Origin: Cheilinus undulatus
Lineage: Eukaryota; Chordata; Actinopteri; Labriformes; Labridae
Assembly: GCF_018320785.1 (NCBI RefSeq)
Contig: NC_054875.1
Location: 898,501 to 962,500 of the forward strand
Reading direction: 5' to 3'
DNA length: 64,000 nucleotides
In this document: positions 11,686 to 23,300 of the stretch, piece after piece
How positions within the stretch are numbered: position 1 is the stretch's first letter
How the letters are laid out: every line of letters begins with the position of its first letter
The notes under the pieces: model-generated
Seen by the model: only the letters and a program-made list of their open reading frames with translations
Told to the model about the DNA's origin: nothing
The model's database searches: none
Position numbers and translations under genes: made by a program

Positions 11686-14600
11686 ATGAGTAAAGCTCAC
11701 CCTCCAGAGCTGAAGAAGTGAGTCTGTGCGGGCTTTACTGTCATTAACTACCAGTGGTAGAAGAGGAGCTAACATGCTAACGCTAATATGTTAGTAGATG
11801 AAAGAGGCTAACATGCTAACGCTAATATGTTAGTAGATGAATGAGGCTAACATGCTAACGCTAATATGTTAGTAGATGAAAGAGGCTAACATGCTAACGC
11901 TAATATGTTAGTAGATGAATGAGGCTAACATGCTAACTCCATTGTTAGTAGATGAATGAGGCTAACATGCTAACTCCATTGTTAGTAGATGAATAAGGCT
12001 AACATGCTAACTCCATTGTTAGTAGATGAATAAGGCTAACATGCTAACGCTAATATGTTAGTAGATGAAAGAGGCTAACATGCTAACGCTAATATGTTAG
12101 TAGATGAAAGAGGCTAACATGCTAACGCTAATATGTTAGTAGATGAATGAGGCTAACATGCTAACGCTAATATGTTAGTAGATGAAAGAGGCTAACATGC
12201 TAACTCCATTGTTAGTAGATGAATAAGGCTAACATGCTAACTAATATGTTAGTAGATGAATGAGGCTAACATGCTAACGCCATTGTTAGTAGATGAATAA
12301 GGCTAACATGCTAACTCCATTGTTAGTAGATGAATAAGGCTAACATGCTAACTCCATTGTTAGTAGATGAATGAGGCTAACATGCTAACTCCATTGTTAG
12401 TAGATGAATAAGGCTAACATGCTAACTCCATTGTTAGTAGATGAATAAGGCTAACATGCTAACTCCATTGTTAGTAGATGAATAAGGCTAACATGCTAAC
12501 TCCATTGTTAGTAGATGAATAAGGCTAACATGCTAACTCCATTGTTAGTAGATGAATAAGGCTAACATGCTAACTCCATTGTTAGTAGATGAATGAGGCT
12601 AACATGCTAACTCCATTGTTAGTAGATGAATAAGGCTAACATGCTAACTCCATTGTTAGTAGATGAATAAGGCTAACATGCTGAACCTTCATTCAAACAT
12701 TTCCTGGCTGTCTAAGGGGGCTGGAGTGTGGTCGGACCATCAGGGCTAAATTCAGAGTTTGTGGGAAATGAAGTCAGATTTATTCATGAAGCGCCTTCAG
12801 GCGACAGCGGCCGCCACGCCGCTGTACTCAGAAACCACAACAGAGAAAACCATCAGAACGAAAGGAAACAGTGGAAGTATAAAGCCTGCAGGGTCTGTGG
12901 TCTGCATGAGCTGGTTTATGAAAGGCCGGGGAGGAGAAGTGAGTCTTTAGATCTAAAACCCTGCAGGGTCGGGGGCTCTGATAAGGATGGGGAGACTGCT
13001 CCAGAGTCTGGGGGGACCGCTGCAAAGGCCCTGTCACCTCTAGACTTCAGTCTGGTTTTGGGGACTTCCAGCAGCATCTGGTCAGAGGACCTTAGGGCTC
13101 TGGTTGGGTAATCAAACTGAGGACTGACGTGAAGACTGCTGTGTGGGTTTACTGGTTGTGGATTTAGTAAATACTGGTCCAGGTTTAACAGGTGGTCTAC
13201 AGAGAGACTGTGATTAATGTGATGGTCCTGCTGGGGGGTTCTGAAGTCCAGGTTCTCTGATAGCAGCCTTCAGCTGGTCTGGGGTCTCTCATCTTCCAGA
13301 GATCCTCTATGGGGTTCAGGCCAGACCAGTTGGCTGGCCCATCAAACCCAGTAACACTAGGGTCAGTAAACTAGTTTCTGGTAGTTCTGGTTTCATGGGG
13401 GGGGGGGGGGGGTCAGGATCTCCATAGAACTTCATGAAGGGCTCTAAGATCTCCTGGCAGACTGCTGACTCTGGACTCTGGACTTGGTAAAGACCAGGGG
13501 ACCAGCAGCAGTGAGCCAGTGACTGACCAGGAACAGTGACTGATCCTGAATGCTGATTGGTCGGTGGTTTCTTCTGTCCTGTAGTGAAGCTGAACGGAGG
13601 CAGACATGTGCAGGGCATCCTCCGAGGGTTTGACCCCTTCATGAACCTGGTGGTGGACGACTCTGTGGAGATGGGACCAGGAGGACAGCAGAACAGCATC
13701 GGCATGGTGGTCAGTATGGCGAGCGGCGTTCCCGAGGTCTGACAACAGCAGACCTTAAAGTCTCCAGTCTGCCGGTCTTTGTTTAGCACCGATCCCCCGC
13801 TGAGGTTATCCTGAGACACTCGGGCTCGCTGTCAATGTTGGAAAAGTGGGCGGAGCCAGGGTAGCTCCACCCACTCTTCCAACGTTGACAGCTAAGGTCT
13901 GATTACCAAAAAGACTGGAGAAGAGACTCTTTTTAACCCTGTTAGTCATTTTTTAACCCTTTCTGTTACTAGAACCCTCTCTGCTGCTTTACCTCCATTT
14001 TGCTTCCTTTCTCACATTTTTGCCACTTTTTCCCCACTTACAGGTGCATCTCAGAAAAATGAGAATATCATGAAAAGTTCAGTATTTTGGTCCCTCTTTT
14101 CTGAAAGGTAAACCCATATATTATATAGACTCATCACACACAGTGAAATATTTCAGCCTTTATTTCTTGAAATGTTGATGATTATGGCTACAGATAAGAA
14201 AACCCAAAATTCAGTCTCAGAAAATGAGAATATTCCATAAGATCAATAAAAAAGGATATTTTCAACAGAAATGTCAGGCTTCTGAAAAGTCTGTTCATTT
14301 CTATGCATCAATACTTGGTCTGGCCTCCTTCTGCATGAATTACTGCATCAATGCGGCGTGGCATGGAGACGATCAGCCTGTGGCACTGCTCAGGTGTAAT
14401 GAAGCCCAGGTTGCTTTGATAGCGGCCTTCAGGTCATCTGCATTGTTGGCTCTGGTGTCTCTCATCTTCCATAGATTCTCTATGGGGTTCAGGTCACAGT
14501 CACAGTAACTCCATGGTCATTGAAGCAGCTTTTGGTACCTTTGGCAGTGTGGGCAGGTGCCAAGTCCGGCTGGAAAATGAAATCAGCATCTCCATGGTGC

Positions 14601-15830
14601 TTGTCAGCAGAAGGAAGCATGAAGGTCTCTAACATGTCCTGGTAGATGGCTGCGCTGACCTTTGACCTGATAAAACACAGTGGACCAACACCAGCAGATG
14701 CCATGGCAGCCCAGATCATCACTGACTGTGGAAACTTCACACTGGACTTCAGCCAATGTGGATTCTGGTCCTCTCCAGTCTTCAAGGTCCCAGAGTCGGG
14801 AGGAGGATTGGAGAGACACCAGAGCCAACAATGCAGATGACCTGAAGGCCGCTGTCAAAGCAACCTGGGCTTCATTACACCTGAGCAGTGCCACAGGCTG
14901 ATCGCCTCCATGCCACGCCGCATTGATGCAGTAATTCATGCAGAAGGAGGCCCAACCAAGTACTGATGCATAGAAATGAACAGACTTTTCAGAAGCCTGA
15001 CATTTCTGTTGAAAATATCCTTTTTAATTGATCTTATCTAATATTCTGATTTTCTGAGACACTGAATTTTGTTTTTTTTTATCTGTAGCCATAATCATCA
15101 ACATTTCTAGAAATAAAGGCTGAAATATTTCACTGTGTGTGTGATGAGTCTATATAATATATGGGTTTACCTTTCTGACATGAGGGACAAAAAGACTGAA
15201 CTTTTTCATGATATTCTCATTTTCTGAGATGCACCTGTACCTATTTTTACTCCTTGCTGCCCATTTTTGCCACTTTTTCCTCATTTCCTATGTCATCCTA
15301 TGATCATTAATAGAAAGATGATGTCATCCTATGATCATTAATAGAAAGATGATGTCATCCTATGATCATTAATAGAAAGATGATGTCATCCTATGATCAT
15401 TAATAGAAAGATGATGTCATCCTATGATCATTAATAGAAAGATGATGTCATCCTATGATCATTAATAGAAAGATGATGTCATCCTTTGATCATTAATAGA
15501 AAGATGATGTCATCCTTTGATCATTAATAGAAAGATGATGTCATCCTATGATGTCTTTGATAGTAAATAGAAAGATGATGTCATCAAAGCTCATAAAACA
15601 CCAGCTGAGCTGAACTCAGCCGTGTGATTGGCTGATGTTTTGTCATCTGTTTCTATGGCGGTTTATCTCTGAGGTTTTAAATAGTGAGACTGTTACAGAG
15701 CTGACCTCTGACCTTATCTAGAAATATAAAATGACACTCTGACGTCAGTCTAACTCTATTTTTTTCCGGTCTTTTCCAGGTGATCCGAGGGAACAGCATC
15801 ATCATGTTGGAGGCGTTAGAGAGAGTCTGA
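11686..15830 (+). CDS. snrpg: Small nuclear ribonucleoprotein G (Sm-G), visible exons 11686-11717, 13585-13709, 15780-15830
   Basis: Sm-G is one of seven Sm proteins forming the heptameric ring on U1, U2, U4 and U5 snRNA. Exon 1 encodes [10 protein letters not shown] and stops two bases into the next codon at GTGAGT. The middle exon encodes [20 protein letters not shown] and continues through the Sm1 motif to [10 protein letters not shown]. The last exon encodes [16 protein letters not shown] then TGA, the Sm2 motif and C terminus. Vertebrate Sm-G has about nine further residues (FMDKKLSL region) between the first two of these exons. Phases require an extra exon of 3n+2 bases (23 would fit), but I cannot see it in 11718-13584. 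Either it is missing from the assembly or hidden by repeat expansion, or the copy is broken. Family identity is near certain. Confidence 0.92.
11764..12682. repeat. 37/39-bp minisatellite in snrpg intron 1, about 24 copies
   Basis: The unit is TAACATGCTAACGCTAATAT plus GTTAGTAGATGAATGAGGC, with a 37-bp form in which the middle reads TCCATTG. The two forms occur in blocks. It occupies half of the interval where the missing snrpg micro-exon should lie. Confidence 0.96.
13259..13470 (-). mobile_element. Decayed Tc1/mariner-like fragment
   Basis: Words such as CTCTCATCTTCCAGAGATCC and CTCTATGGGGTTCAGGCCAG match, with changes, the interior of the Tc1-like element at 14041-15237. The fragment continues with GTTGGCTGGCCCATCAAA, the complement of transposase coding near the DDE region. 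It has no ends and is interrupted by a G-run at about 13398-13412. Confidence 0.55.
14041..15237 (-). mobile_element. Palindromic Tc1-like transposon derivative with TA target duplications
   Basis: The element begins CAGGTGCATCTCAGAAAAAT and ends with the near-perfect inverse, and TA flanks both ends (14039-14040, 15238-15239), as expected for Tc1/mariner. The inverted arms are long (about 14041-14463 and 14811-15237). Both arms contain the same 3' part of the transposase frame, read toward the ends. The spacer of about 350 bp retains a minus-strand piece with [11 protein letters not shown] and [15 protein letters not shown], the DDE-domain region. The 5' half of the transposase is absent, so it cannot encode an intact enzyme. 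It lies in snrpg intron 3 and interrupts a pyrimidine-rich repeat. Confidence 0.92.
15286..15592. repeat. 31-bp minisatellite in the last snrpg intron
   Basis: About nine near-identical copies of ATGATCATTAATAGAAAGAT plus GATGTCATCCT. One late copy has ATGTCTTTGATAG. Confidence 0.95.
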
Positions 15831-15914
15831 TCCTCTTTTTCTGATTTTATTTTTAGATTTTGTATTTTTGTTTAAAGCGGCTGAGTCCTGATCTTTGTTT
15901 GAGCTGTTCATGTG

Positions 15915-15920
15915 AATAAA
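15915..15920 (+). terminator. Polyadenylation signal AATAAA for snrpg
   Basis: AATAAA lies 85 bases after the snrpg stop codon and is followed by a GT/T-rich stretch, the usual arrangement for mRNA 3'-end formation. Confidence 0.75.
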
Positions 15921-16420
15921 TCTGTTCTTCTTTGTATTTCCTGTCTGCCTCTTTATCTGATCTGAGTTTTATTAAAGCTGTGAACTGGCCTGAAGTTTAG
16001 TTTATATGTAGTGAACATTTAAGGTCAGCATGTCTCTGAAACCGGCAGGTTAAAGGTCAAAGCTGTGTTTTAAAATCCACCGCCATCCCTCCACCAAAGG
16101 AGGTCCACGTGTTTTTGTAAACCTTTAAAATTTAAAAAGCATCCGCAGAGATGGTTAAAGCAGGCCTACTGAAGCTAAAGTTCTGTTTAAATCACTGCTG
16201 AATAAACCAAAACTAATGCTGCTATTGGATTGAATAAATGTCCAGTTCTACCTCTGCTGACGTTTATGTCAGTCTCTAAAAAGACTCTTTAGGGTGAAGG
16301 TCGTCTGTAAGGAGGGATGAAAGGGAGAGGTTACTGGGACCCATGGAGGTCAGAAAAACCACGATCCAGAGTTCATCTGTAATAAATACTCCTGTGAAAA
16401 TCACACCATCCACTGAGATC

Positions 16421-17191
16421 TTCAGGGCCCCCTATAGCTCTATAGACAGGTCTGTTTGGGGCCCTCTGCAGGTCCAGGTTTAGGGGCCCCTATGATTCTA
16501 TAGACAGGTCTGTTTGGGGCCCTCTGCAGGTCCAGGTTTAGGGCCCCCTATGATTCTATAGACAGGTCTGTTTGGGGCCCTCTGCAGGTCCAGGTTTAGG
16601 GGCCCCTATGATTCTATAGACAGGTCTGTTTGGGGCCCTCTGCAGGTCCAGGTTTAGGGGCCCCTATGATTCTATAGACAGGTCTGTTTGGGGCCCTCTG
16701 CAGGTCCAGGTTTAGGGCCCCCTATGATTCTATAGACAGGTCTGTTTGGGGCCCTCTGCAGGTCCAGGTTTAGGGCCCCCTATGATTCTATAGACAGGTC
16801 TGTTTGGGGCCCTCTGCAGGTCCAGGTTTAGGGCCCCCTATGATTCTATAGACAGGTCTGTTTGGGGCCCTCTGCAGGTCCAGGTTTAGGGGCCCCTATG
16901 ATTCTATAGACAGGTCTGTTTGGGGCCCTCTGCAGGTCCAGGTTTAGGGCCCCCTATAGTTCTATAGACAGGTCTGTTTGGGGCCCTCTGCAGGTCCAGG
17001 TTTAGGGACCCCTATGATTCTATAGACAGGTCTGTTTGGGGCCCTCTGCAGGTCCAGGTTTAGGGACCCCTATGATTCTATAGACAGGTCTGTTTGGGGC
17101 CCTCTGCAGGTCCAGGTTTAGGGCCCCCTATGATTCTATAGACAGGTCTGTTTGGGGCCCTCTGCAGGTCCAGGTTTAGGGACCCTGGTAA
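16421..17191. repeat. 58-bp minisatellite, about 13 copies, between snrpg and plpbp
   Basis: The unit begins TATAGACAGGTCTGTTTGGG and includes GCCCTCTGCAGGTCCAGG and GGGGCCCCTATGATTC. Copies differ mainly in the run of G/C before TATGATTC. The array ends about 180 bases before the plpbp start. Confidence 0.96.
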
Positions 17192-17303
17192 ACAGAACCT
17201 GCATGCTCCATCAGTGGCTGTCTTCTTCAGCAGGACCAGCAGGGGGCGCGCTCTGCTCAGGACCCACTTCCTCTCCAGCCGGACTTTTATTGTGAAAGGT
17301 TGC

Positions 17304-17311
17304 TGACGTCA
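17304..17311. promoter_or_regulatory. CRE-type site TGACGTCA upstream of plpbp
   Basis: A perfect TGACGTCA palindrome, the CREB/ATF consensus, lies 58 bases before the first plpbp ATG, in the proximal promoter or 5' UTR. It is inside a GC-rich, CpG-bearing stretch. Function is inferred from the motif and position. Confidence 0.55.
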
Positions 17312-17368
17312 TCGCAGACACGTTCCCTGACGTTTCCTGACGTTCCTGTGTCGTCGTCCTCTGACGGT

Positions 17369-20300
17369 ATGTGGAAAGTAAAAATGTCGGAGGAGGTCGG
17401 AAAGGCGCTGCAGTCCGTGGTGGAGCGGGTCAACCAGGCGGCCTCACGCCGACCCAAGGTAACCTCAGCCCGGGAGAATCCTGCCGAGGAGCCCCGCCGA
17501 TGGAGCTCCTCGGCCGGCGGGGACAGAGAGTCTCTGCGGGGCACGACGCGTTATGTAAGGCTGCAAACAGCTCAACCTTTGGACGGAGCTCTGCGGAGGA
17601 GCTGGCAGCACTTTCATAACAGCATGCTCCGTGCGTGAGGTGGCACGATCCGTGCGTGAGGTGCGTGGGAGCGCGAGGAGGCTGCAGGCAGAGAAATAGA
17701 TGTTTGTCCTCACCGTGGTGGTTTATCGATCAGGACTGATCGGTTTATCGATCAGGACTGATCGGTTTTCTCCTCTCCTCGGCTCTCACACACCTGTGCA
17801 GGTGGACACGCGCAGATCTGCGTGATGCTGAAGGTTGGCGTGTAGGTCAGAGACGATCAGCTGATCTGATATCAATCTATCAATCAGCTGATCAGGCAGC
17901 TGTGGAGTAGGGCTGGGCCATAATCCAGATTCTAGATCTAGATCTGTTTGTCAGTTCTATGTCCATGATAAATATTAAAAAGACTGTTGACGGTCAGACC
18001 CACTAACACCAGTCCCATTCATGGTCACTGTAAGGAGGGGTCTGGTGACAGAGTCCTGGTCTGGTGACAGAGTCCTGGTCTGGTGACAGAGTCCCGGTTT
18101 GGTGACAGAGTCCCGGTCTGGTGACAGAGTCCCGGTCTGGTGACAGAGTCCCGGTTTGGTGACAGAGTCCCGGTTTGATGACAGAGTCCCGGTTTGATGA
18201 CAGAGTCCTGGTTTGGTGACACAGTCCTGGTTTGATGACAGAGTCCTGGTTTGGTGACAGAGTCCTGGTTTGGTGATAGAGTCCCGGTTTGGTGACAGAG
18301 TCCCGGTCTGGTGACAGAGTCCCGGTCTGGTGACAGAGTCCCGGTCTGGTGACAGAGTCCTGGTTTGATGACAGAGTCCTGGTTTGGTGACACAGTCCTG
18401 GTTTGATGACAGAGTCCTGGTTTGATGACAGAGTCCTGGTTTGGTGACACAGTCCTGGTTTGATGACAGAGTCCTGGTTTGATGACAGAGTCCTGGTTTG
18501 GTGACAGAGTCCTGGTTTGGTGACAGAGTCCTGGTTTGGTGACAGAGTCCTGGTTTGGTGACAGAGTCCTGGTCTGGTGACAGAGTCCTGGTCTGGTGAC
18601 AGAGTCCTGGTTTGATGACAGAGTCCTGGTTTGGTGACACAGTCCTGGTTTGGTGACAGAGTCCTGGTGGGTGATAGAGTCCTGGTTTGGTGACAGAGTC
18701 CTGGTCTGGTGACAGAGTCCTGGTTTGGTGACAGAGTCCTGGTTTGGTGACAGAGTCCCGGTCTGGTGACAGAGTCCCGGTTTGGTGACAGAGTCCCGGT
18801 TTGGTGATAGAGTCCTGGTTTGATGACAGAGTCCTGGTTTGGTGACACAGTCCTGGTTTGATGACAGAGTCCTGGTTTGGTGACAGAGTCCTGGTTTGGT
18901 GATAGAGTCCCGGTCTGGTGACAGAGTCCCGGTCTGGTGACAGAGTCCCGGTCTGGTGACAGAGTCCTGGTTTGGTGACACAGTCCTGGTTTGATGACAG
19001 AGTCCTGGTTTGATGACAGAGTCCTGGTTTGATGACAGAGTCCTGGTTTGGTGACAGAGTCCTGGTTTGGTGACAGAGTCCTGGTTTGGTGACAGAGTCC
19101 TGGTCTGGTGACAGAGTCCTGGTCTGGTGACAGAGTCCTGGTTTGATGACAGAGTCCTGGTTTGGTGACACAGTCCTGGTTTGATGACAGAGTCCTGGTT
19201 TGATGACAGAGTCCTGGTTTGGTGACACAGTCCTGGTTTGGTGACAGAGTCCTGGTGGGTGATAGAGTCCTGGTTTGGTGACAGAGTCCTGGTTTGATGA
19301 CAGAGTCCTGGTTTGGTGACACAGTCCTGGTTTGATGACAGAGTCCTGGTTTGGTGACACAGTCCTGGTTTGATGACAGAGTCCTGGTCTGGTGACAGAG
19401 TCCTGGTTTGGTGACACAGTCCTGGTTTGGTGACAGAGTCCTGGTTTGGTGATAGAGTCCTGGTTTGGTGACACAGTCCTGGTTTGATGACAGAGTCCTG
19501 GTTTCACACCCAGAACCCAGATGGATCTGAGAACTCTTGATCCCAAAGTCCAGTTCCATCTAGTCTGTGTGAGCTCAGAAGAACCAGACTCGGGCACTGG
19601 GCCGAGTCTGGATGAAGAGGTGTTTGGGTTCAGTAGAGATGTGACACAGCTGCGCTCGAGTCTGGGTTAGTCTACAGGAAGTAGCTTTATAGAGGCGGGG
19701 CTAAAGGTCTGCAGTATCAGTGCTGTACAGGTGTAGATGAGGAAGGTCTCTGGAAACATCCACAGTAGTAGGATGGACTCTCCTGTCTACATGGAGGCTG
19801 AACTAATGTTCACCTGAGTGGTTGCCATGGTTACCATGGTTGTCTCTTCTTCTTCTTAGCTGGTTCTAAAGCCAAACGTGTCTGTAGTGGACCATGTGGA
19901 TCCTTGGGTTCTTTGAGAGCAGACAGCAGAGGAGAGGAGAAACCGTACCCGGGCACGGTCTGAACCAGCGCTGTCAGCACGCCGGAGCGTTCCTGAGCTT
20001 TCCTCGCTGTCGGGTCAGCGCCTCAACCATCCAGCTGGTTCAGCGATACTCAGCGCCTGGCTCTTTAGTGACGTCAGTCTAACTGAAAAATAATTCTCCC
20101 AGAAAACCTTTAAAAGGGAAATCTCCCCTCAGAGTCGGTCCTCCACACGGTGGGCTCTGAATGTCAGACTGGTTTCTGTTTTTCTAACAGCTGTGTCAGA
20201 GAGAACCGCTGTTTTTATTCGGTCCCATCTTCCGTCTTTATTTTGCCGCTCTAATGCTGAGTGTCTCTTCGTCCTCAGACTCTCCCCGCCGTGCCTCCTC

Positions 20301-23300
20301 GCCTCGTCGCCGTCAGTAAGACCAAACCTCCTGACATGGTGGTGGAGGCGTACCGACAGGGTCAGAGGAACTTTGGAGAAAACTACGTGAGTAAAACCGT
20401 CCTGATCTTTGGCGGCGTGAAGACTGAAGCGATCAGTAATGAGGTTTTCTGTCCTCCCCAGGTGAATGAGCTGGTGGATAAGGCCTCAGACCCTCTGGTA
20501 CGTCCACACATTCACAGACATCAGTCCTCCTTCACTTCCTTCTAACGAGGTTTACAGAGTAAAAGAGGATGTTTCTGTGAAGTTATGATAAAGTCCAGGA
20601 GTTCTGATTTCATAAACGTAGATGGTTCATCTGAGTGTCTGTGGAGTCTAGCCAGCGTCAGGACTGTCAGCTTTCACCAGAATTATACTCAGGTGTTAAA
20701 CACGCTCCTCTCCACCCTCCAGATCATATCGTCCTGTCCGGACATAAAGTGGCACTTCATCGGTCACCTACAGAAGAGCAACGTCAACAAACTCCTGGGT
20801 GAGTAGTCGGGCTCTCTGATTGGCCATCATATCAGCGAGGACATTTTCACATTTAACCCTGACTTTGCTGGTCCGCTTTACATAGGAACGTTTAACCACG
20901 AAGAGTAGAACGGTTCCCTTTTAGTGTCGGTTTCAGTTTTTACTGCTGCTTTCTTAAATGTTTAGTTTTAGTTTAGTTTTTTAGTTTTAGTTTAGTTTTA
21001 GTTTTATTGATTTTAGTGTTTCAGTTTTATTGGTTTTAGTGTTTTAGTTTTATTGGTTTTAGTGTTTTAGTTTTATTGGTTTTAGTGTTTCAGTTTTATT
21101 GGTTTTAGTGTTTTAGTTTTATTGGTTTTAGTGTTTTAGTTTTATTGGTTTTAGTGTTTTAGTTTTATTGGTTTTAGTGTTTCAGTTTTATTGGTTTTAG
21201 TGTTTCAGTTTTATTGGTTTTAGTGTTTCAGTTGTATTGGTTTTAGTGTTTTAGTTTTATTGGTTTTAGTGTTTCAGTTTTATTGGTTTTAGTGTTTTAG
21301 TTTTATTGGTTTTAGTGTTTTAGTTTTATTGGTTTTAGTGTTTCAGTTTTATTGGTTTTAGTGTTTCAGTTTTATTGGTTTTAGTGTTTTAGTTTTATTG
21401 GTTTTAGTGTTTTAGTTTTATTGGTTTTAGTGTTTCAGTTTTATTGGTTTTAGTGTTTTAGTTTTATTGGTTTTAGTGTTTTAGTTTTATTGGTTTTAGT
21501 GTTTCAGTTTTATTGGTTTTAGTGTTTTAGTTTTATTGGTTTTAGTGTTTTAGTTTTACTGGTTTTATAAGTTTTAGTTTTATTGGTTTTAGTGTTTTAG
21601 TTTTATTGTTTTTTTAGTTTTAGTTTTATTAGATTTATTAGTTTTAGTTTTATTGGTTTATTAGTTTTAGTTTTATTGGTTTTAGTGTTTTAGTTTTATT
21701 GTTTTTTTAGTTTTAGTTTTATTAGATTTATTAGTTTTAGTTTTATTGGTTTATTAGTTTTAGTTTTATTGGTTTATTAGTTTTAGTTTTATTGGTTTTA
21801 GTGTTTTAGTTTTATTGGTTTTAGTGTTTCAGTTTTATTGGTTTTAGTGTTTTAGTTTTATTGGTTTTAGTGTTTTAGTTTTATTGGTTTTAGTGTTTTA
21901 GTTTTACTGGTTTTATAAGTTTTAGTTTTATTGGTTTTAGTGTTTTAGTTTTATTGTTTTTTTAGTTTTAGTTTTATTAGATTTATTAGTTTTAGTTTTA
22001 TTGGTTTATTAGTTTTAGTTTTATTGGTTTTAGTGTTTTAGTTTTATTGGTTTTAGTGTTTTAGTTTTATTGTTTTTTTAGTTTTAGTTTTATTGTTTTT
22101 TTAGTTTTAGTTTTATTAGATTTATTAGTTTTAGTTTTATTGGTTTATTAGTTTTAGTTTTATTGGTTTATTAGTTTTAGTTTTATTGGTTTATTAGTTT
22201 TAGACAGTTTTAAGACAGTCAGACTCCATCACTTCATTGAAATCCCGCCTGTTCAAACTGGCATCTTTGCTCTAACTGGACACTAACTGGTGCACTTCAC
22301 TTGTTTTTTTATGGTTGATCTTCTGTTTTAATGGTGTTTTATTTGGCTTTTTCTGTATGTGGTGACCTTGGGTGACTTGAAAGGTGCCTCCAAATAAAAT
22401 GTATTATTATTATTATTGTTATTATTACATTCAAACATTCCCTTTAATTAAATCATTTACACATGAGGACTAAAATCAGAAACTTTAGCAAAGCTGACTC
22501 AAAGGAAAGCCCGTGTTTGATTGGTCGGATTTGAGAAAGTGGGCAGAGCTAGCAAGGAATGAGGGTGTAGCTAAGAGTGTAGTTCCTGCTCCCTGATTGG
22601 ATGGTCAAGTCTACGTTGGGCCTTAAATCAGAAACGTAGTGAACGTCTCCGTCTCCATCATGGCGGTTTCCTCCTCTGATCGCAGACTCAGAGCGCTTAC
22701 ATAACTGAACATCGGGGTCACATGACCCTGGATTCAGACCCGGGTCTTTAATGTGGAACCAGCCCTGATCTCACGGTCTTCCCCAGTCGCTTCGTTTGAC
22801 CAATAATGGGTCAGAGTGTTATTAGTCACCGCTACTGAGCGTGCTCCGTCATGACTGAGCCTGTTCTTGTGACGGGATAACCAAACTGTCCCGCCGTGTT
22901 CCCAGGTGTGCCAAACCTGTACCTGGTGGAGACGGTGGACTCGGCCAAGCTGGCCGATAAGGTGAACGGCTCCTGGCAGCGTCTGCGAGGGTCCAGCATG
23001 CAGAGGTTAAAGGTCATGGTTCAGATCAACACCAGCGGAGAACAGAGTGAGTCTGATCTCTCCCTGTGAGAATAGTTCCTCCAGGTGTGTGTGGAATACT
23101 CACGCCTGTGCGCTCCGCAGGTAAACACGGCCTTCCTCCGGACCAGACGGTGGACACGGTGAAGCACATTGTGTCGCAGTGCCCCGCCCTGGACTTCTCA
23201 GGACTCATGACCATCGGACGCTACGGCTATGACCTCAGCCTGGGCCCCAACCCGGACTTCCAGGTACGGGGGGGGGGGGGGGGGCGGGGGGGGGGGGGTG

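Noticed and set aside
12895-12955. GTTTATGAAAGG followed by GTGAGT as the missing snrpg micro-exon
   Set aside because: It begins Phe-Met but then diverges (Lys-Gly-Arg), lacks an AG acceptor directly before it and has the wrong length.
12728-13111. 127-codon frame in snrpg intron containing [10 protein letters not shown]
   Set aside because: The Cys pair hinted at a zinc ribbon or transposase tail, but there are no further ligands, no family match I recognise, and no splice context.
17975-19597. Minus-strand frames of 540, 518 and 318 codons resembling a repeat protein
   Set aside because: All are the same 19-bp array read in three frames, lying inside plpbp intron 1. Synchronous openness of all frames is a tandem-repeat effect.
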